From: Cucumis sativus
Taxonomy: Eukaryota > Streptophyta > Magnoliopsida > Cucurbitales > Cucurbitaceae
DNA length: 64,000 nt
Direction: 5' to 3'
Assembly (NCBI RefSeq): GCF_000004075.3
Contig: NC_026657.2
Span: 11,408,001 to 11,472,000 of the forward strand
Shown here piece by piece: positions 1 through 14,201 of the stretch (the stretch's first letter is position 1; each line of letters begins with the position of its first letter). The notes beneath the pieces are model-generated. The model had not been told where the DNA came from, searched no databases, and saw nothing but the letters and a program-made list of their open reading frames with translations. A program made the translations under genes and the position numbers.

Positions 1-3000
1 TAAAAGAATATTATCCATTGTTTATTTAATTATTTATTAATTTTATGTTTCCCAAATTTATATACTAATTATTGTTATCAATAATAACCTTCATTATATT
101 AGCTAATAAATATGGTTATGAATTTAAAACATACTTCAAAATAATATTGTGTTAAAAGAGTTGTTAACATCAAGAAGGAGAAAAAAAGCAAGAGAGTTTA
201 ATATTTGATTTTTTTAGATAATCTTATGGATAATTAATTATGCTGATTCGATTTTTTAAATACATTTTTACTAGAAAGTGAGTTTGGATAAAATTTGGAT
301 TTAGAAATATGTATTGAATAAAGTTTGGTGGGTGACACATGGGTTTATGAACCATAATAATAATTAAGAATAGATTAAAAATGAATTTAAATCACCAACT
401 TTTGATTTTAGTATATACAAATGGGAGTTAACTAAATTATTGTTTTCAACTTAAACTCATAAATATAAGCTTCGGGAAGTAGGCATTTGTAGCAAATTTA
501 TATTTACAATCAAACCGAGCTTAGTATTAAATAAACTTTAAGCTTATGATTTTTTTCATAAATAATTTTTTTTTGACAAACTATTTGCACTCTGATGGAT
601 GGAATAAAATTACTTAAAGATAAAATTTATTACAATAAAATATAAATATTTTATCAAATATTTTAAATTTTACAAAAAAAAACTTTTGTTCGAATTTTAA
701 TATTTGATCGATAAACAATTAATTTTTTTTGCAAATCCTTCAAACTATTAAATTCATATCTTATCAATCTTAGACTAATAGGTTTATAAAATTCAATTCA
801 TTGCCATTTAAATCTTTTCGGACTTAAGTGATATTTTGAACTCTATTTGTTATTAAAAAAGTTTGGAAATTTTGCATTAAGTACCATTTTGAGATTGTAT
901 TAGATTGCAACATTTTTGTTAAAAATTATAAATATAACAAAATTTATCTGTGATATGTTCAATCAAAATAGCTACCATCATAAATATAGTTTATTATGAA
1001 ATTAACTAGTATTTGTTGATAATTACTACATTGGTATGGTAGGTAAATCAACGTAGAGATATATTTATTTTCAAATTTTCTCACAAAAATAATTAATTTT
1101 TTTTTTTAATTCTTATCAACGTGTTTCCATAACTTTGTTAAAAACACCTCACACGAGCAAAGTAGTACCAATCACATCTCGTTTTAGTTGTTGATTTTTA
1201 TTTTTATTTTATTATTATAACTTTACTAAAAATAAAATGTAGAGATGAAAATCGAACTTTTAATCTCTAGAAAGATTATGTCAATGTAATTAAAGAGTAA
1301 ATAAAACTCGTTATTTTTTAAAAACATTTTTTCTCTAGCCAAATAAATTAAAAGTGGTTTTTAATAATTTCAAAATACAGTTAGAAACGTGCTCTTTTTT
1401 ATAATACTAGTTGAAAATTAATTTTTGACTTACCAAAAAGTGATTTAAACTATTTAAAACCACTTCAAAAAAAGCATATGTCCTTGATACAATCAAGCAA
1501 TCATCCTAACAAATTATTATTAATATGGATAGTGATTTGCTTTATTAAGATCATAATATGAATAATAATTATTACAATGATAATAATAAGATTACTTAAA
1601 ACGTCGATAATTATAATTAATTAATATATTTAAGTCAATAATTTATTATTACTATTGATTGATATAAACCATGATAGACATACATTATCAATATCTATCA
1701 TATATTACGATCTATAACCAAGTAAAATTTTGCTATATATAATAAATATAATTAACCGTTTTGCTATATTTGTAAAAGTCTTGTTCAAACAATGTAACCA
1801 TCAACAATTATTTCACATAGTAACAGCAAAAATGGAAAACTTATCATTAATAAACTAAATAGTTGTATGAAATAAACAGTTAGATCATACAAATGTTTTA
1901 ATTGAAAATAAAAGTTGGATTTGAACTATTCATTAATGAAATATTTTCATTAATTTTCAACTAAATTCTAACTTCTTCTTCCTTTCTTTTTTTTGTTGGG
2001 TTCACTAATGACATAAAAATATCACGATTTCTATATAAAAAAAAAAATCATTTGTTGTACTCGAAATTCCACACATAGATGATAGATATAGAGTATAGAT
2101 TGATAGAGAGTAGGGAGCTAATATACTTTTTGGTTAGTAGCTTCTAAATTCTACCCTTTGTAGTGTTTAATTACGAGATTTAATTAATTAACCCTATGCT
2201 CTACACATAATTTAGGTTATTAAATATATGGAATGGAAGTTAATTTATCATTTAATAAATACAAATGGTTATGGTATGTATATTAAATTTTCAAATGCTT
2301 GTGGAGTGGTGTGGAGTATCCAAATGGCGTCTGCTTCTCTTTCAATATATTACTAACAAAATTCTAAATAAAATAAAAACCTTTTCCCCCTTTTTTTATT
2401 TACAAAAATAAAGAGAATATATACAAAATCTCAATATTCTATGGGTCTGATGGTCACGTGCTCAAACCTTTGTTCTATATTAGTCCACTGATTTCTACTA
2501 TAATTATATATATATATATAGAGGAAAGGTTCTATTTTTGAAATTTTGTCTTAATAATACATATTTTAAAAAAATCTCATGTAATAAGATGAAGTTAAAT
2601 TAAAAAAAAAAAAATAGAACATAGGGAAAGTTGAACCCTAACTGAAGTGTGAACAAAACCAAAATTGAGTTTGTATGAGATTATAATAATTAATTTGATA
2701 AAATGGCATTAGGAATATGCTTTAAAATAATAATAAAATGGATAGGCAATGATAGCAATGTCATTTTCAAGAGGTATCATCATATAAACATATAAGTAAA
2801 TACCATATTAATTATTAATTACTATTTCCTAATCCAAGAATATATTCTATCCGAAACAAAGACCATATAATAATATGTACAAAAAATAACCATTATTATA
2901 TTCATGGTATCATTTAATTATAAAAATTTTAATCCGTCGATATATTTTATGGAATTAATTAACGAAACACAAATATGATTGCGTGTAAGAAGAAAAAGTT

Positions 3001-3549
3001 AGGTAGAGAGAAGAAAATCTAGAAGAATTGTTAGCACCATAATATAATATCAACTTTTATCATTCTCCTACTCCCTCAAAGGGAACTACAACCAAATTCT
3101 AATTAATTATATTCATAATAATATCATATATAAAATCCACCAAAATTAATTCAACATTTTATAAATAAATAGTACACTCGTTAACTTCTCTACACTTGCA
3201 TAGACAATAAATATTTATGAAAAGTTATAGAACACAAAATTAAAAAATATAGAGTTTTAAATACTAAAAAACAATCATTGAAAATTGAACGTTAATTATG
3301 TTTTATATATTCAGTTATAATAATAAGATAGTGTTCTTGTCTATTTGATGCAATTTTTTTATTAAAGATGTTTAAATTAAAACAAAGGTACAAACACGTA
3401 GATGAAAACCAACATATAAGGTAAGAAATTGGTACGCCCTATGAAGTTAAAAGATAAGATTAAAATGTAGGGAGCACTTAAAAAGAAAAAAAAGGATTGA
3501 ATTGGAATTTTGAAAAAAAAAATAAAAGGTAAAGCCGAGTTTTGAGGAT
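1..3549. other. Gene-free AT-rich intergenic DNA
   Basis: No open reading frame of note, no tRNA and no recognisable protein similarity on either strand. The stretch is made of A/T homopolymers, short (TA)n runs (for example near 2507-2520) and low-complexity sequence. Near 1688-1780 there is a degraded copy of the 'TTTTGCTATATTTGTAAA' repeat that recurs across this window. I see no gene here. Confidence 0.7.
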
Positions 3550-3556
3550 AAATAAG

Positions 3557-3791
3557 TTTGACTTAGTCAAAGGACGGTGTGTTTGGGAAAAGGAAAAAAA
3601 GAAAACTAATTGTTATTAATATTTGTTCCAAGAATTTATCTGAAGCGTCTTTGACCCAAACACGTCATTCTTTTTTTTAACTTAAAATCTTTTTTTTTTT
3701 TTAATTTCCTTCTTCATTCCATTTTTGACCTTCAACGCATGCGTCCTTTTTTAATTTATATTTTAATTCTCACTTTTCGCATTTCTTGACC
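3557..3791. promoter_or_regulatory. Cluster of five W-boxes (WRKY-type sites)
   Basis: A perfect 15-bp inverted repeat at 3557-3571 (TTTGACTTAGTCAAA) contains two opposed W-box cores (TTGACT/AGTCAA). Further TTGACC cores lie at 3651-3656, 3725-3730 and 3786-3791. Five W-boxes in about 235 bp is a dense grouping typical of WRKY-regulated plant promoters. No gene was recognised on either side, so a promoter role is inference. Confidence 0.35.
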
Positions 3792-3894
3792 ATTATACCC
3801 TCATAAAATCCTAAACTAATTAAATTAATTAAGATTATATCATATAATCGTATTGGGATAAAACTATACGTAACTATGTTGCTTTCTAACTCTA

Positions 3895-3921
3895 CATATA
3901 TATATATATATATATATATAT
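3895..3921. repeat. (TA)n microsatellite
   Basis: About 27 bases of uninterrupted alternating TA just downstream of the W-box cluster. Likely length-polymorphic. Confidence 0.85.
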
Positions 3922-4079
3922 AGATCCTCTACTTATGATATTTTAATTTAAGATTCAATTCTACCATGGTCTTAGAAATGTGGTCTTTATTCTTTTTGAT
4001 TTGATCATGACTGTTTGATTTTCTTTTCTTAAAGAAAAATTGATTATTTTATTTAAATTTATTTAATGTTGTTGTCCTT

Positions 4080-4350
4080 AGGGGTGAGTGTGATAGATTG
4101 AACAATCCAAAAAATAGACTAAACCGAAGTTGATTGATTGGAGTTGGTTAGGAAAAGTTTCCAAATTGATAAATTTTAAAAATTGTTTCAAAGAGCTAAA
4201 TTGGTCGATCATCCAACAAATTGTTATAGGTAAATTTGAAGAAAAAAAGATTTATAAAATAGATATTTGGTTTAGGTTGTTGAAACTTGATTTGGGTTAT
4301 AGAATTATTGGTAAAATGGTAGATAATAAAAGAAAATTTCTTATGATATA
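4080..4350. repeat. Probable degraded DNA-transposon relic of the 'aggggtg...' type
   Basis: Begins with an AGGGGTGAGTGTGAT-like end and then carries motifs of the AACCGAA/GGTTTAG type, like those in another relic in this window (29579-29900). Short reading frames on both strands (73 and 61 codons) have biased low-complexity composition and no recognisable similarity, so I do not call a gene. The transposon assignment rests on the end motif only. Confidence 0.3.
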
Positions 4351-4351
4351 A

Positions 4352-7300
4352 AAAGTTAAAATTATTTACTGAACATAACAAAATAAATAAAATGTGTTAG
4401 GGACAATTCCGTAGATTTTTTCATATTTTGTAAATACTTTTTTTGGTATATATGAATATGTCTCGTAATAAAAAAAATCATTGTTAAATTGATTTTCTTT
4501 TAGTTAACAAATTAATGGATATCTAAATTTATTTACAAATTTTACTATCAACAACCTATTGCTATATTTACATGTATTTTTAAGTTTGAGTTGGATTTAT
4601 GTTCATTTAGTTAAAAAATAAAAGTATGTAATTATCTTATGTTTCTATTCAATGATATATTTAAAAAAAAAAAAAAAGGTAACAATGGCCATTATTTTTT
4701 GAAAGAGTTGGCATGTAAATTTTTCATGCATATTCTAAACTGATATATTAATTTAATTTATAGACGACGTATAAATTTTAAATATTTTTTTAATAAATAA
4801 CGAAAGGAGTTAATGTAATTTTTTTTCATTAATTAATCCAGTTTAACCAATGTAATTGGATTAACATTTTGCAAATATCATGCCAGATGGATGCTGATGT
4901 GGCGGCATGATGTGTCCCGGTCACGTCCACCGTATTTGAACAAAATGCAGATTATTAGGTTTTTTTTTTTTATCATTGTTATTGCAAGTTGAACTCTAAT
5001 ATCCGTTGGTTGATCGATTCCAATTATATAAATTAAGTTAATTTAAATATCATTTATTTATTTTTTCTTTTTTTTTTGTCAATAATATTATAGAAATTAG
5101 AGAAAAATAAACCCTAAATTAAAGATTGTTCTGTTCAAGAATGCATGGGTTATTCTATATGCTATTAATACTATTTATATGTGTGTGTGATGTGTGAAAT
5201 TATAAAATGTTTGAGGTGTCACGTGTTACTTTATCTCATTACTAATTGGTTTTGAGATAAAATAATTGGTTATCAAAATAAATATTCGGTCCAATAAAAA
5301 AATTAAAACTTGACGAAAATTGGTGAACTCAAAAGAGACACCATCTTGAAGGGGCATGTTGAGAATCTCACATAAAAAGTTTGAGAGACTCAAACTATTT
5401 ATAAAATAGACAAACTACTGTATTCGTACGAACAATATTGATTCGAACAATCAATGAATTTTATCATTAAAATAATAAAATACAATGTAACAAGAGCTTA
5501 GCTAAACAATCATTTACATGTATTGAAATCCAATAAGTCATTGGTTCAAATCTTTCTACTCCTAATGTGTACTCAAGCAACATTTTAAAATAATTGTAAA
5601 TATAATAAAATAGGTTAGCGATGATTCAACTTTTACCAACAAGAACATAACTTATCATTGGTAGATCACAAGTTTAGTGACTTAAATTTTGTTATATTCG
5701 AAAATTCTTTTGCATCGTGATATATCTACAAATACTTTAGTTCTTATTGTTATATTTACACATGTTCCTCGTTAGAAAATCAATACTTTGGATTTTTCGA
5801 TTTGGTTCGTTGTTTATTAGGGTTTTTTTTAAAAAGAAAACTTGTTATGTTTAGGTGTTAGTGATGTGGTCGTAAACCATCAAAGGAGGAAGTAGATTTT
5901 GGTTTCATTTCTCTCTTTATATTATATAAATATGAAATAAAGAGAGAGAGAATAATTAAGAATGTTGGAATAATGAAGTAAACGTAGTAGAAGGAATAGA
6001 AATTTGAGTATAATTAAACCTTAGTAGAAGCCAAGTTGGCATAGTGATGATGACGGCGGTGATGACGTGTGAAAAGGAAAATTAATTAATATGAAGAGAG
6101 AGATAGAGAAAGGGAAAAAAAAAGGAATTTTATTTGGGAAAGTGATGAGAAATATATATATATATATAAATGAATTGTTGAAAGGAGAAAGCATTTGACA
6201 TGAAGTCTACATTCACTGGCAGTTGGCACCTCCACCATTCTCTTTTTCTTTTCTCTTAAATTACTTTTCTTTTTTTAGTCTTTAAATCTTTTTAATTAAT
6301 TCAAGAAAGAAAGAGTGAAACTAATGTTTTTCTTTAATTAATTCAATAAAAACTAATGTTTATTGATGAAAATATTTTATATTAAAAATAGTTGTATAAT
6401 GATAACAATTAATCGATAACAGATATCTTAAATACAAAGTTATCGCTAATAGTAATTATAGTAGAAACTTTTAATTTGAAAATTTTAGAAAAACAAACTT
6501 ATTACGGCAAAGATTTTTATCATATCAATATAATATATTTCTCATGTTAGTCTTCATTCATTGATATAACTTAGTGTTTATACAAACCGTCGGATACAAC
6601 AAAAACATGAAAATTGTGGTTTTTCAAAATTCACATTGTTTGATCTATACAATAATCGAGAGTTGGAGGATTCGAATATCTCACTTCTATGATTAGATGT
6701 CATGTCAATTATCGTTAAACTAAGTTCGTTTTAACATAATTTTGAAAAGATAAAAGTAAAAATCCGAGTGGTAAAGTAAATAGTAGATATTGAAATAGAG
6801 TTATATTAAATTAGAAAAACAATTTGAGCATAGTTCAAATTTAATTTTGTTTGTAATAATATGTAAAATTAAAAAGTTTTGCATATCAATTATTGATATT
6901 ATAATATTACTTTTTTTCATAATTTGTACTTGAGATTGAGAAACAAAACAATTGTTGTAATTGCAATTATTATTATTATTATTTAGTAACTAAAATGAAA
7001 GAATATTTAGAAAATAAAAATTTTAAAATAACAAAATAAATTAAAATATTTACAAGTTATAGCAAAATTTTAGATTCTATGTTGGATAGCATATCAATGA
7101 CTATTAGTGATAGAATATGTTATACGTCGTAAATATTTTGAAAAATCTACTAGTTTTAAAAAATTTCTGTTTGATAATTGCTGCATTTTAAAATATAGTA
7201 AAAAATATTTACAATATGTATCAAAATTTTAGAATCCATAGGATGAATGAAATATAAATTTTGATTATATTTTATAAATATTTTCAAAAGAAATTATTAC

Positions 7301-10300
7301 TATTATTTTTTAAAAAGAAAAAAGAACAGTGCACCCATCAATAATTTCTTTATTAAGAAAAAAAACTTCAAATACTGCAACAATTTATCTAATAGGTAGT
7401 AACATTTAAGAGAGATGTATCAATCTAAGTTTAACTCAACTAGTACTTTTAAGTACACGTGGATATAAGTTTTTAGGTTAAAATTTAATACTTTATCATG
7501 ATTATAGTTTTATTCTTCAAAATAATTTTCTAAAACTATAAATATTAATTACTATGATAAATAACTTTACTTTAAATAATTGCGATTAACTATCATAATT
7601 TTGACTAACATTTACCAAAGCTTATTTATTCTGTCCTTGAAGAAGGCTTAATTTTTTTAGAAAAAATGCAATTACTAAAAAGACATTATGTAATCATTAA
7701 AAAGTATAACATAGAAAAGTACCAACTTAAGTTCAATATATATTAAAAATAAAACTTTATTTACCAACTTATGCCTAGCTAGATTTTAACTAATATAATT
7801 ATTAATCAATCAATGATTTAAACTCAAGTAACTTTTTACTAAAAAAATCTTAGATATTTTCAAGAAAATACCTAAAATATTATAAATAAAATACGGTTAA
7901 AATATCAAATATCTATATGAAAACTATCCTAAAAGATAAAATTATTGAAAATATTTACATATAATAATAATAGACTTTTTTTTTTTTTTGCTATATTTTG
8001 TAAATATTTTGGTTCATTATTCTATATCTAAAATTTTTTCTATCTGTTATGTTTTTTTTTTTAAATTCTAATTTACATTTTTTCATTTAATAGGAATTCG
8101 AATCTCAAATCTTATGTCTAAGTAAATAATTAGTTAAACGATGTTAGAGTTGGTATCATTTTTACAAATTTTGTCGTAAATTTTATTACTAATATTGTTT
8201 TGAAGTTTAGACATGAAATTGTCGATTTTACCCTCATAATAATAATCCAAATAGTTTGATTAAGGAGATGTTACGTTTAGATAATGGATTATATCACAAC
8301 CCACTAACTTCATTATCAATTGGGTTTGAAAAATGAGTGTAAATTTTGTAAATTATTCCATTTTTGTGACCAAAAGGGTCCTTTAAATGATCATTTTAGG
8401 GCCTTAAACTCCTCTATTTTCAAACCCTAGGGCTGCCTATTCTTTTGTTAAATGCACCTAAAAGTCAATGGGTTTCTAGACTTGGAATTCTAATCGCTCA
8501 AATGATTGTAAATATCTATTCATAAATAAAATAAGTTAATTCAAACATAACTCTATGTACTTAAAGATAACTTTTATTATCTTAAAAGTCGATGATTAAT
8601 TAGCTTGTCAATCTTATAATGGACGAACTAAGAATGTTCAAATAATTGTTTTAATTTATAAATTTTGTCAACTAAATAATTACACATATAAGTTATAGAT
8701 ATGTTTTAAAGTAATTTTCTTTGAATTAAACTTTAAAAAAATTTAAATACTATTTTGATCTATACTTTGAACGGTTTTGTTTTTGTAATTTTCTTCATGT
8801 TACTCATTGACATTTTTACTATAAATTTTGCCCCCAAAAAATCCACATATTGTAATTTATTTCATAAAACTTATTATTATTGAAAAATTTAAGATTTAGT
8901 AAACATACATAGACTAAAAGTTAAACAAACGCTAAAACATGTAACTAAAACGATATATTAACTCGAAAATGATACATGATATCTTTATTTTAAATTGATA
9001 TATTATAGATTATATGCTTTCAATTTTCTTATTGCTAAGTATAAACAACTTACCATTACAATTCAAATACGTTAAGTTTCAAGTTAATACCAATGTTTTT
9101 TAATATTTTTTTCTAGAAAAAAAGAAACAAGCATGAATAAGTTGATGCTGTTAAAATGCAATGACATATTATTAAAAATGATAATGAAATTGGAAAAGAA
9201 AAATGAACATATGAATGTAAGGATTTAGGTAATAATTAAGTTAATTAATTATAAAATAATACACATCGAATGAATATAAATAAATTAAAGAAAAAAGAAT
9301 GCAAACAAAAGTAAATGGACATTTCAATTTTACCCTTTCCTTTGTTAAACGCGAAAACCGCGTTTGTCTCTTGTTAAGTGGGGCATAGACCATAGAGCAC
9401 ATTTGGAGTTTTCTTTTTTAATAAATATTTTTCTCAAAACCAATTCCTTTTTAAATTCTCACTTTTTCAAGAAATTTGATCTAATTTAAGTCATTGACTC
9501 AATATGTTTTTATAATAACATTTTGCATATAATTTGTATAGGTGGCCGTTAGAACTCCCATTTTTTACAAATTTTAATTGATAGTAAATGTTGGAAGTAG
9601 AAGTGGTTACGTACTTTAAATAATTGAATTAAGTAGGATACATATGTAACAGAAATACTTGAAAATTAATTTAAATGAAATGAAAATAGTAATTAATACA
9701 CTGAAACACGTGTTGTTTTAGGATACTTTATATTAAATATATAATAAATGTCATTAAATTTTTTTTAAAAATGATAAGATAAACAAACTATTAATATTTT
9801 TTTCGATAAGGTAAATAGTTAGTATTTTTTATTATTGTGAAAAAAATCATATATATACATATCTACATACATATGTATATAATATATAATATATTATGCA
9901 TATATCTACACATATATACATAAATACACATACACACACAATTGTGTTTAGTTTCTTTGTTTTCATAAAAATAATACTTTTTATTTTAAATATTTATATA
10001 ATTTAATTTAAAAAATGTGGTTTCGACATATTAACCTTTAAAAATGATAACATATGATGAATTATGGTTTAATATTTTCAAAATTATAATAAATTATTGT
10101 GTATATTTCATATTAAATCTAAAGTTAATTTTTAATTTCATCCATGCATTATTTTCGAAGTTTAATTTGTAACTACAATATTTGTAATTCCACTATAAAA
10201 AAAAGTATGTTATTATAAGATGGTAACCATTAATTAAGATCAAAATAGCTTGATTGATAGTATATTTTAGTGGATAATTTCCTTTATTAGAGGATTAAAA

Positions 10301-13300
10301 CTTCAAATTTTCATTTATTTAATTTTGCACAAGTTATCAACACACATATTATTCATTAGAAAAGTTAAATATAACAAAATTTTAAGTTCTATCAATGATA
10401 TATATTGATAGAAGTGTATCATCGAAATTTTTGCTATATTTTCAATAATTCTATAGCTTAAAACAATTTTCCTAGTAATAATAATTACTATTGTTTGTTG
10501 TTTGGTTGAAAAAAGTATATAAAATAATTTTGGTGAAGTTACAACAATAACTTTAATTTGTATGTTGCCACATTTGACAATGCTATAAATAGATTAGAGA
10601 CGATCATACAACATTTCTATAAAAGAAGATGCAATGATCATATAAGTTGTCTAAGTTCTTTGATTATGCCATTTTTCTTTATCACATAACTCATTTTCAC
10701 CTTTAATTCTAAGTTCAGTGGATAACATTTTTTATAACATCCTAATAGATTTCGCCACGTTCGTTGTAACTCAAATGGAAAATTTTATAATATTACGTTA
10801 AATATCATATACTTTTTATGCATTCACACCATGATTTTGCTTTTAGAAGTAATTCATATCCTCTTTTATAGATATTTTTTTTTTTTACAAAAATTAAGAA
10901 TCTCTTCTACATTTTTACCTTCACATTGTTATATTAAAAAAAGTTTAAATAAAGTCTAATTTATGATTAAAATTTAATCGATTTTGTTTTAGTGAGAAGA
11001 ACATTGTTATCTTGATTTAATTTGATTTTGAGATTTTCAAAAGAATGGAAATGGGAGAAGAAATTAAATTATTTATTGATAGTTTGGTCCATAAGCTTTT
11101 ACACAATTTCAAAACTTTGATTATATTGTAATTATAATATTTGATTGTAGCCACTAATTTTTTTTTTTTAATTTTGTGATTGTTTAGGTTTCATACTCTT
11201 TTTTTATTATTGGTGATGCTTTTAAAATAATTATAAATTTTAGCTTACATAAACACATCTCATCTTAGGTATAATGTCTAAAAAATGCCTCTAATCAACT
11301 TTTCTTTTTAGTTTTTATTTAATGTGATAAAATTTGTTTGTTATAGATTAATTACAATTTATTTTGTAAAAAATAAAATATTAATAACAACAACAACAAT
11401 AATAATAATAATTATCCTCCTTAATTATGAGAGAGAGCAAAAGTTTAAATATAGGTGTCTATAATTTCTAAAATCTTTATAATTTCCAATGCTTCAATTA
11501 AGTTTTATTTATTTGTAATTAATTCTATTTTTCAAGTCTATCAACCCATCATTAATTCTTCCATTACACAAATCTCTATTCTTAGTTTTCTAGTTTACTT
11601 CCAATTAAAATTAATCAATATAATTATAACTTCACTTCTTTCTTTCTTTTTTAAGAAAAAACTAACAACTTCGATTTCATACTCCCATAGCAAAAAAGAA
11701 AAACTAAACAAAATATGAAAAAAAAAGAAAAGAGAAAAAATATTAGTCAATTTTATTTATTTTTAGTAAAATTAAAAATATGATTAAATTGTATTACAAA
11801 AATTTTTTTTTTTTTTTTGAAAGTAGGTTTATTTAGATTACCCAAATGAGTTAAAATCCTTTAAAAGTAGATAATTAAATGGGTAGTTTAAAATTGGAAT
11901 GAAAATGTTGGGAAGATAAGAAAATTTGACAAACATTGTCCAAAGTTTATGTATTTGAGTGAATCACATCAATATTCTTTTCATTATCACCATTAAATAC
12001 TGTTCAACTCTAAAAGTCTAATCAAATTTTTTTAACCTAAATTGTTTAATTTACACATAATCAACAAATTATATACAAGGAAGAGTATATATATAACCAT
12101 TTAAGTATTAGACACATTTTTCAAATCAAGAAACAAAAAAATCTCTCTCAATTGAATTATTATAATAAAATAAAAAAATTACTTAAATTTAAAGATTGAG
12201 AAAATAAATAAATTAAGTAAAATGAGATTTTGATATATTTACCATTTTTTTAATGTTATAAATTTGGATCTTATCCTTGAAATTACATTGAGTCAAAAAG
12301 TATAGTTTAAATATTATCTTCTTTAAACTAAATGTTTAATGATTGTCATTTGTCAATCTACTTGATTATTGTTTAATAATTCAACAAAAATAGACAAGAA
12401 TTTTAAATTATTTCATAAAGTTAAGTTTGTTAATTAGAGTGGGAACAGTGAAATTAAGGATAAAAATTCCACATTTCAACTAAATTTCAACACAAACCTT
12501 TTTGTTAATTTTTGTTAATATATATTTTTTCTAGAAATGTGTCCAATATTTTCAAAGAAGGTGCCAATGAATTATAACCTAAACATCTTTTTTCTTCAAC
12601 TTGATTATTGGATATCTAATATTCAATTTTTATTGGAGTAATTAATATGAACAAATTCTAAAAAAAACTTGAATAATTAATTCCAAAATAATAATAATGA
12701 AGGGTTAAACTTTCATTAATAACAATTCTTTTAATTCCCTTTTGTTATTATTGATTCCTTTCACATTCGACATTTTCTTTATTCTACAACAAAATAATAA
12801 TAATAATTAATAATGGAGACGATGTAAAGTTTCTCTCACACCCAAAGCATTTTAAATGTTATTATTAAAAAAAAAATCTAGTTTTGTTAACCTAAGAAAA
12901 ATGATATTTTTAAATGCATTAGAATGAACTAAATTATATACATACAAAAAAATGCCTTTTTATAGACGTTGGATTTAACTTTTGACTTTATAAAGTTGTG
13001 TTAGGTAGATAAGAACGAACTATTTTCAATTATAGCAAAATGAATCAATATATTTATAATATATTAAGAAATGTTTTAATTTATTTGATAAACTACTATC
13101 AAACTCATATGATATTTTATCTTGATCGATTGGAGTTTATCACAAATAATGATAATTTGCTTCAGTAGTTTTTGAATATTGGAAAAGCACTTATAAAAGA
13201 AGCGTTCTTATCACTCTTAGAATAATTCAATAATTAAAAAGAAAAAAAAGTAGTTTTAAGACATTTAGATAAGAACAGAAAAAACCAAAACAAAACTTCA

Positions 13301-14127
13301 CTTAAAAATCGTAAAAAAAGATTGGATATTTTCAACGCTTGAATCCTCGTGGTGCCGCAAAGTTTGTTTCATAGTCGGCTAAGCCCTAATAATAATAATA
13401 ATAACCAAAGCTAAATATGAACACACAATATCATAAGTTTCATAATTATTTATTTTAACTATTAACTATTAATTATTATTACTTTTTGCGATAATGCCAA
13501 AACATTGTCTTTCCGATTCAACTTTGGAAAGAACAAAACACATTTCCAAATTGAATATTGTCCCCTTTGTTTCCCCTTTTTGGGGCTTCTTCATTAACAA
13601 TTCACAATAGTTTATGATAAAATTGTGCGTATGGTTCTTTTAACAATGGCTGCCTCTAGCAAAATATTGTTTGTTTAAGTTTGTGTTGTTGTTGCCAAAC
13701 TTACCATCATGAAATTTTGAACCATCTTTTAAACATGTTTCTTCTTTGTCTTTTTAATGTCTCTCACCCTCTTTTTCCTTTTCCTAATGCATTTCATTTG
13801 TCTTCTTTGCTATAATTAGAGTTTTAGTTCATGATCAAGCTCCAACTCCATCAAATGATGTAATCTATAATCAATCAATCTTCCTCATTAGTTGTCTCAC
13901 ACCACTCTACCCAATAATATCTTATATCAATAAATACTTCTCATGATGGTTTGTGTACTTAACCAATGTTTATAAATTGTCATCTATACCAAAATATCGA
14001 AACTATTTATAAAATATAGCTAAGTTTTTTTTGTTTAAATGTTCCATATGGTAAACAAAATCAAAATATAGTTCTAAAAATCAAACAAAATGCAAAGGTT
14101 CAATGAATGAGGTCCATTATTTTGAAA
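4352..14127. other. Gene-free AT-rich intergenic DNA with repeat relics
   Basis: Almost 10 kb with no supportable gene. It contains scattered single arms or decayed copies of the TTTTGCTATATTT repeat (about 7043-7146, 7986-8011, 10378-10450), a TA/CA-rich stretch at 9846-9945, an LTR-like fragment near 5343-5420 and small (AAT)n runs (11391-11411, 13388-13405). The 87-codon reading frame at 11455-11718 is Ile/Phe/Ser-rich translation of AT-rich DNA and is not supported as a gene. Confidence 0.65.
5343..5420 (+). mobile_element. Candidate Copia-type LTR edge fragment
   Basis: A short purine tract (GAAGGGG) is followed directly by TGTTGAGAATCTCACAT. This resembles the polypurine tract to 3' LTR junction of many plant Copia elements, whose LTRs commonly start TGTTGAGAATC. 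The remainder of any LTR has decayed, and no pol sequence lies next to it. Assignment is by motif only. Confidence 0.35.
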
Positions 14128-14201
14128 GGCCCAGGCCCAACAGCAGGGCATTGGACATAGAAGACAGTAGTCTATGTTGAACCACTAAACTCATTGGCCC
14201 A
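14128..14201. promoter_or_regulatory. Three GGCCCA (site II / TCP-type) motifs
   Basis: GGCCCA occurs at 14128-14133, 14134-14139 and 14196-14201, the first two directly adjacent. This is conspicuous in a very AT-rich background. TGGGCC/GGCCCA motifs are typical of promoters of plant housekeeping genes. A 7-bp inverted repeat (ACATAGA...TCTATGT) lies between them. The only gene nearby is the 3' end of BRR2, so a promoter role is unproven. Confidence 0.3.

Noticed and set aside
4130..4381. Overlapping 73- and 61-codon reading frames on opposite strands
   Set aside because: Low-complexity Ile/Lys/Phe/Asn composition in AT-rich repeat DNA, no recognisable similarity, no splice or promoter context.
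6198..6260. 19-codon ATG frame downstream of a TATATATATATAAA tract (possible small peptide gene or microRNA precursor)
   Set aside because: No fold-back partner found nearby, no match to a microRNA I know, and such short frames are expected by chance.
11455..11718. 87-codon reading frame
   Set aside because: Ile/Ser/Phe/Lys-rich translation of AT-rich sequence; no family resemblance.
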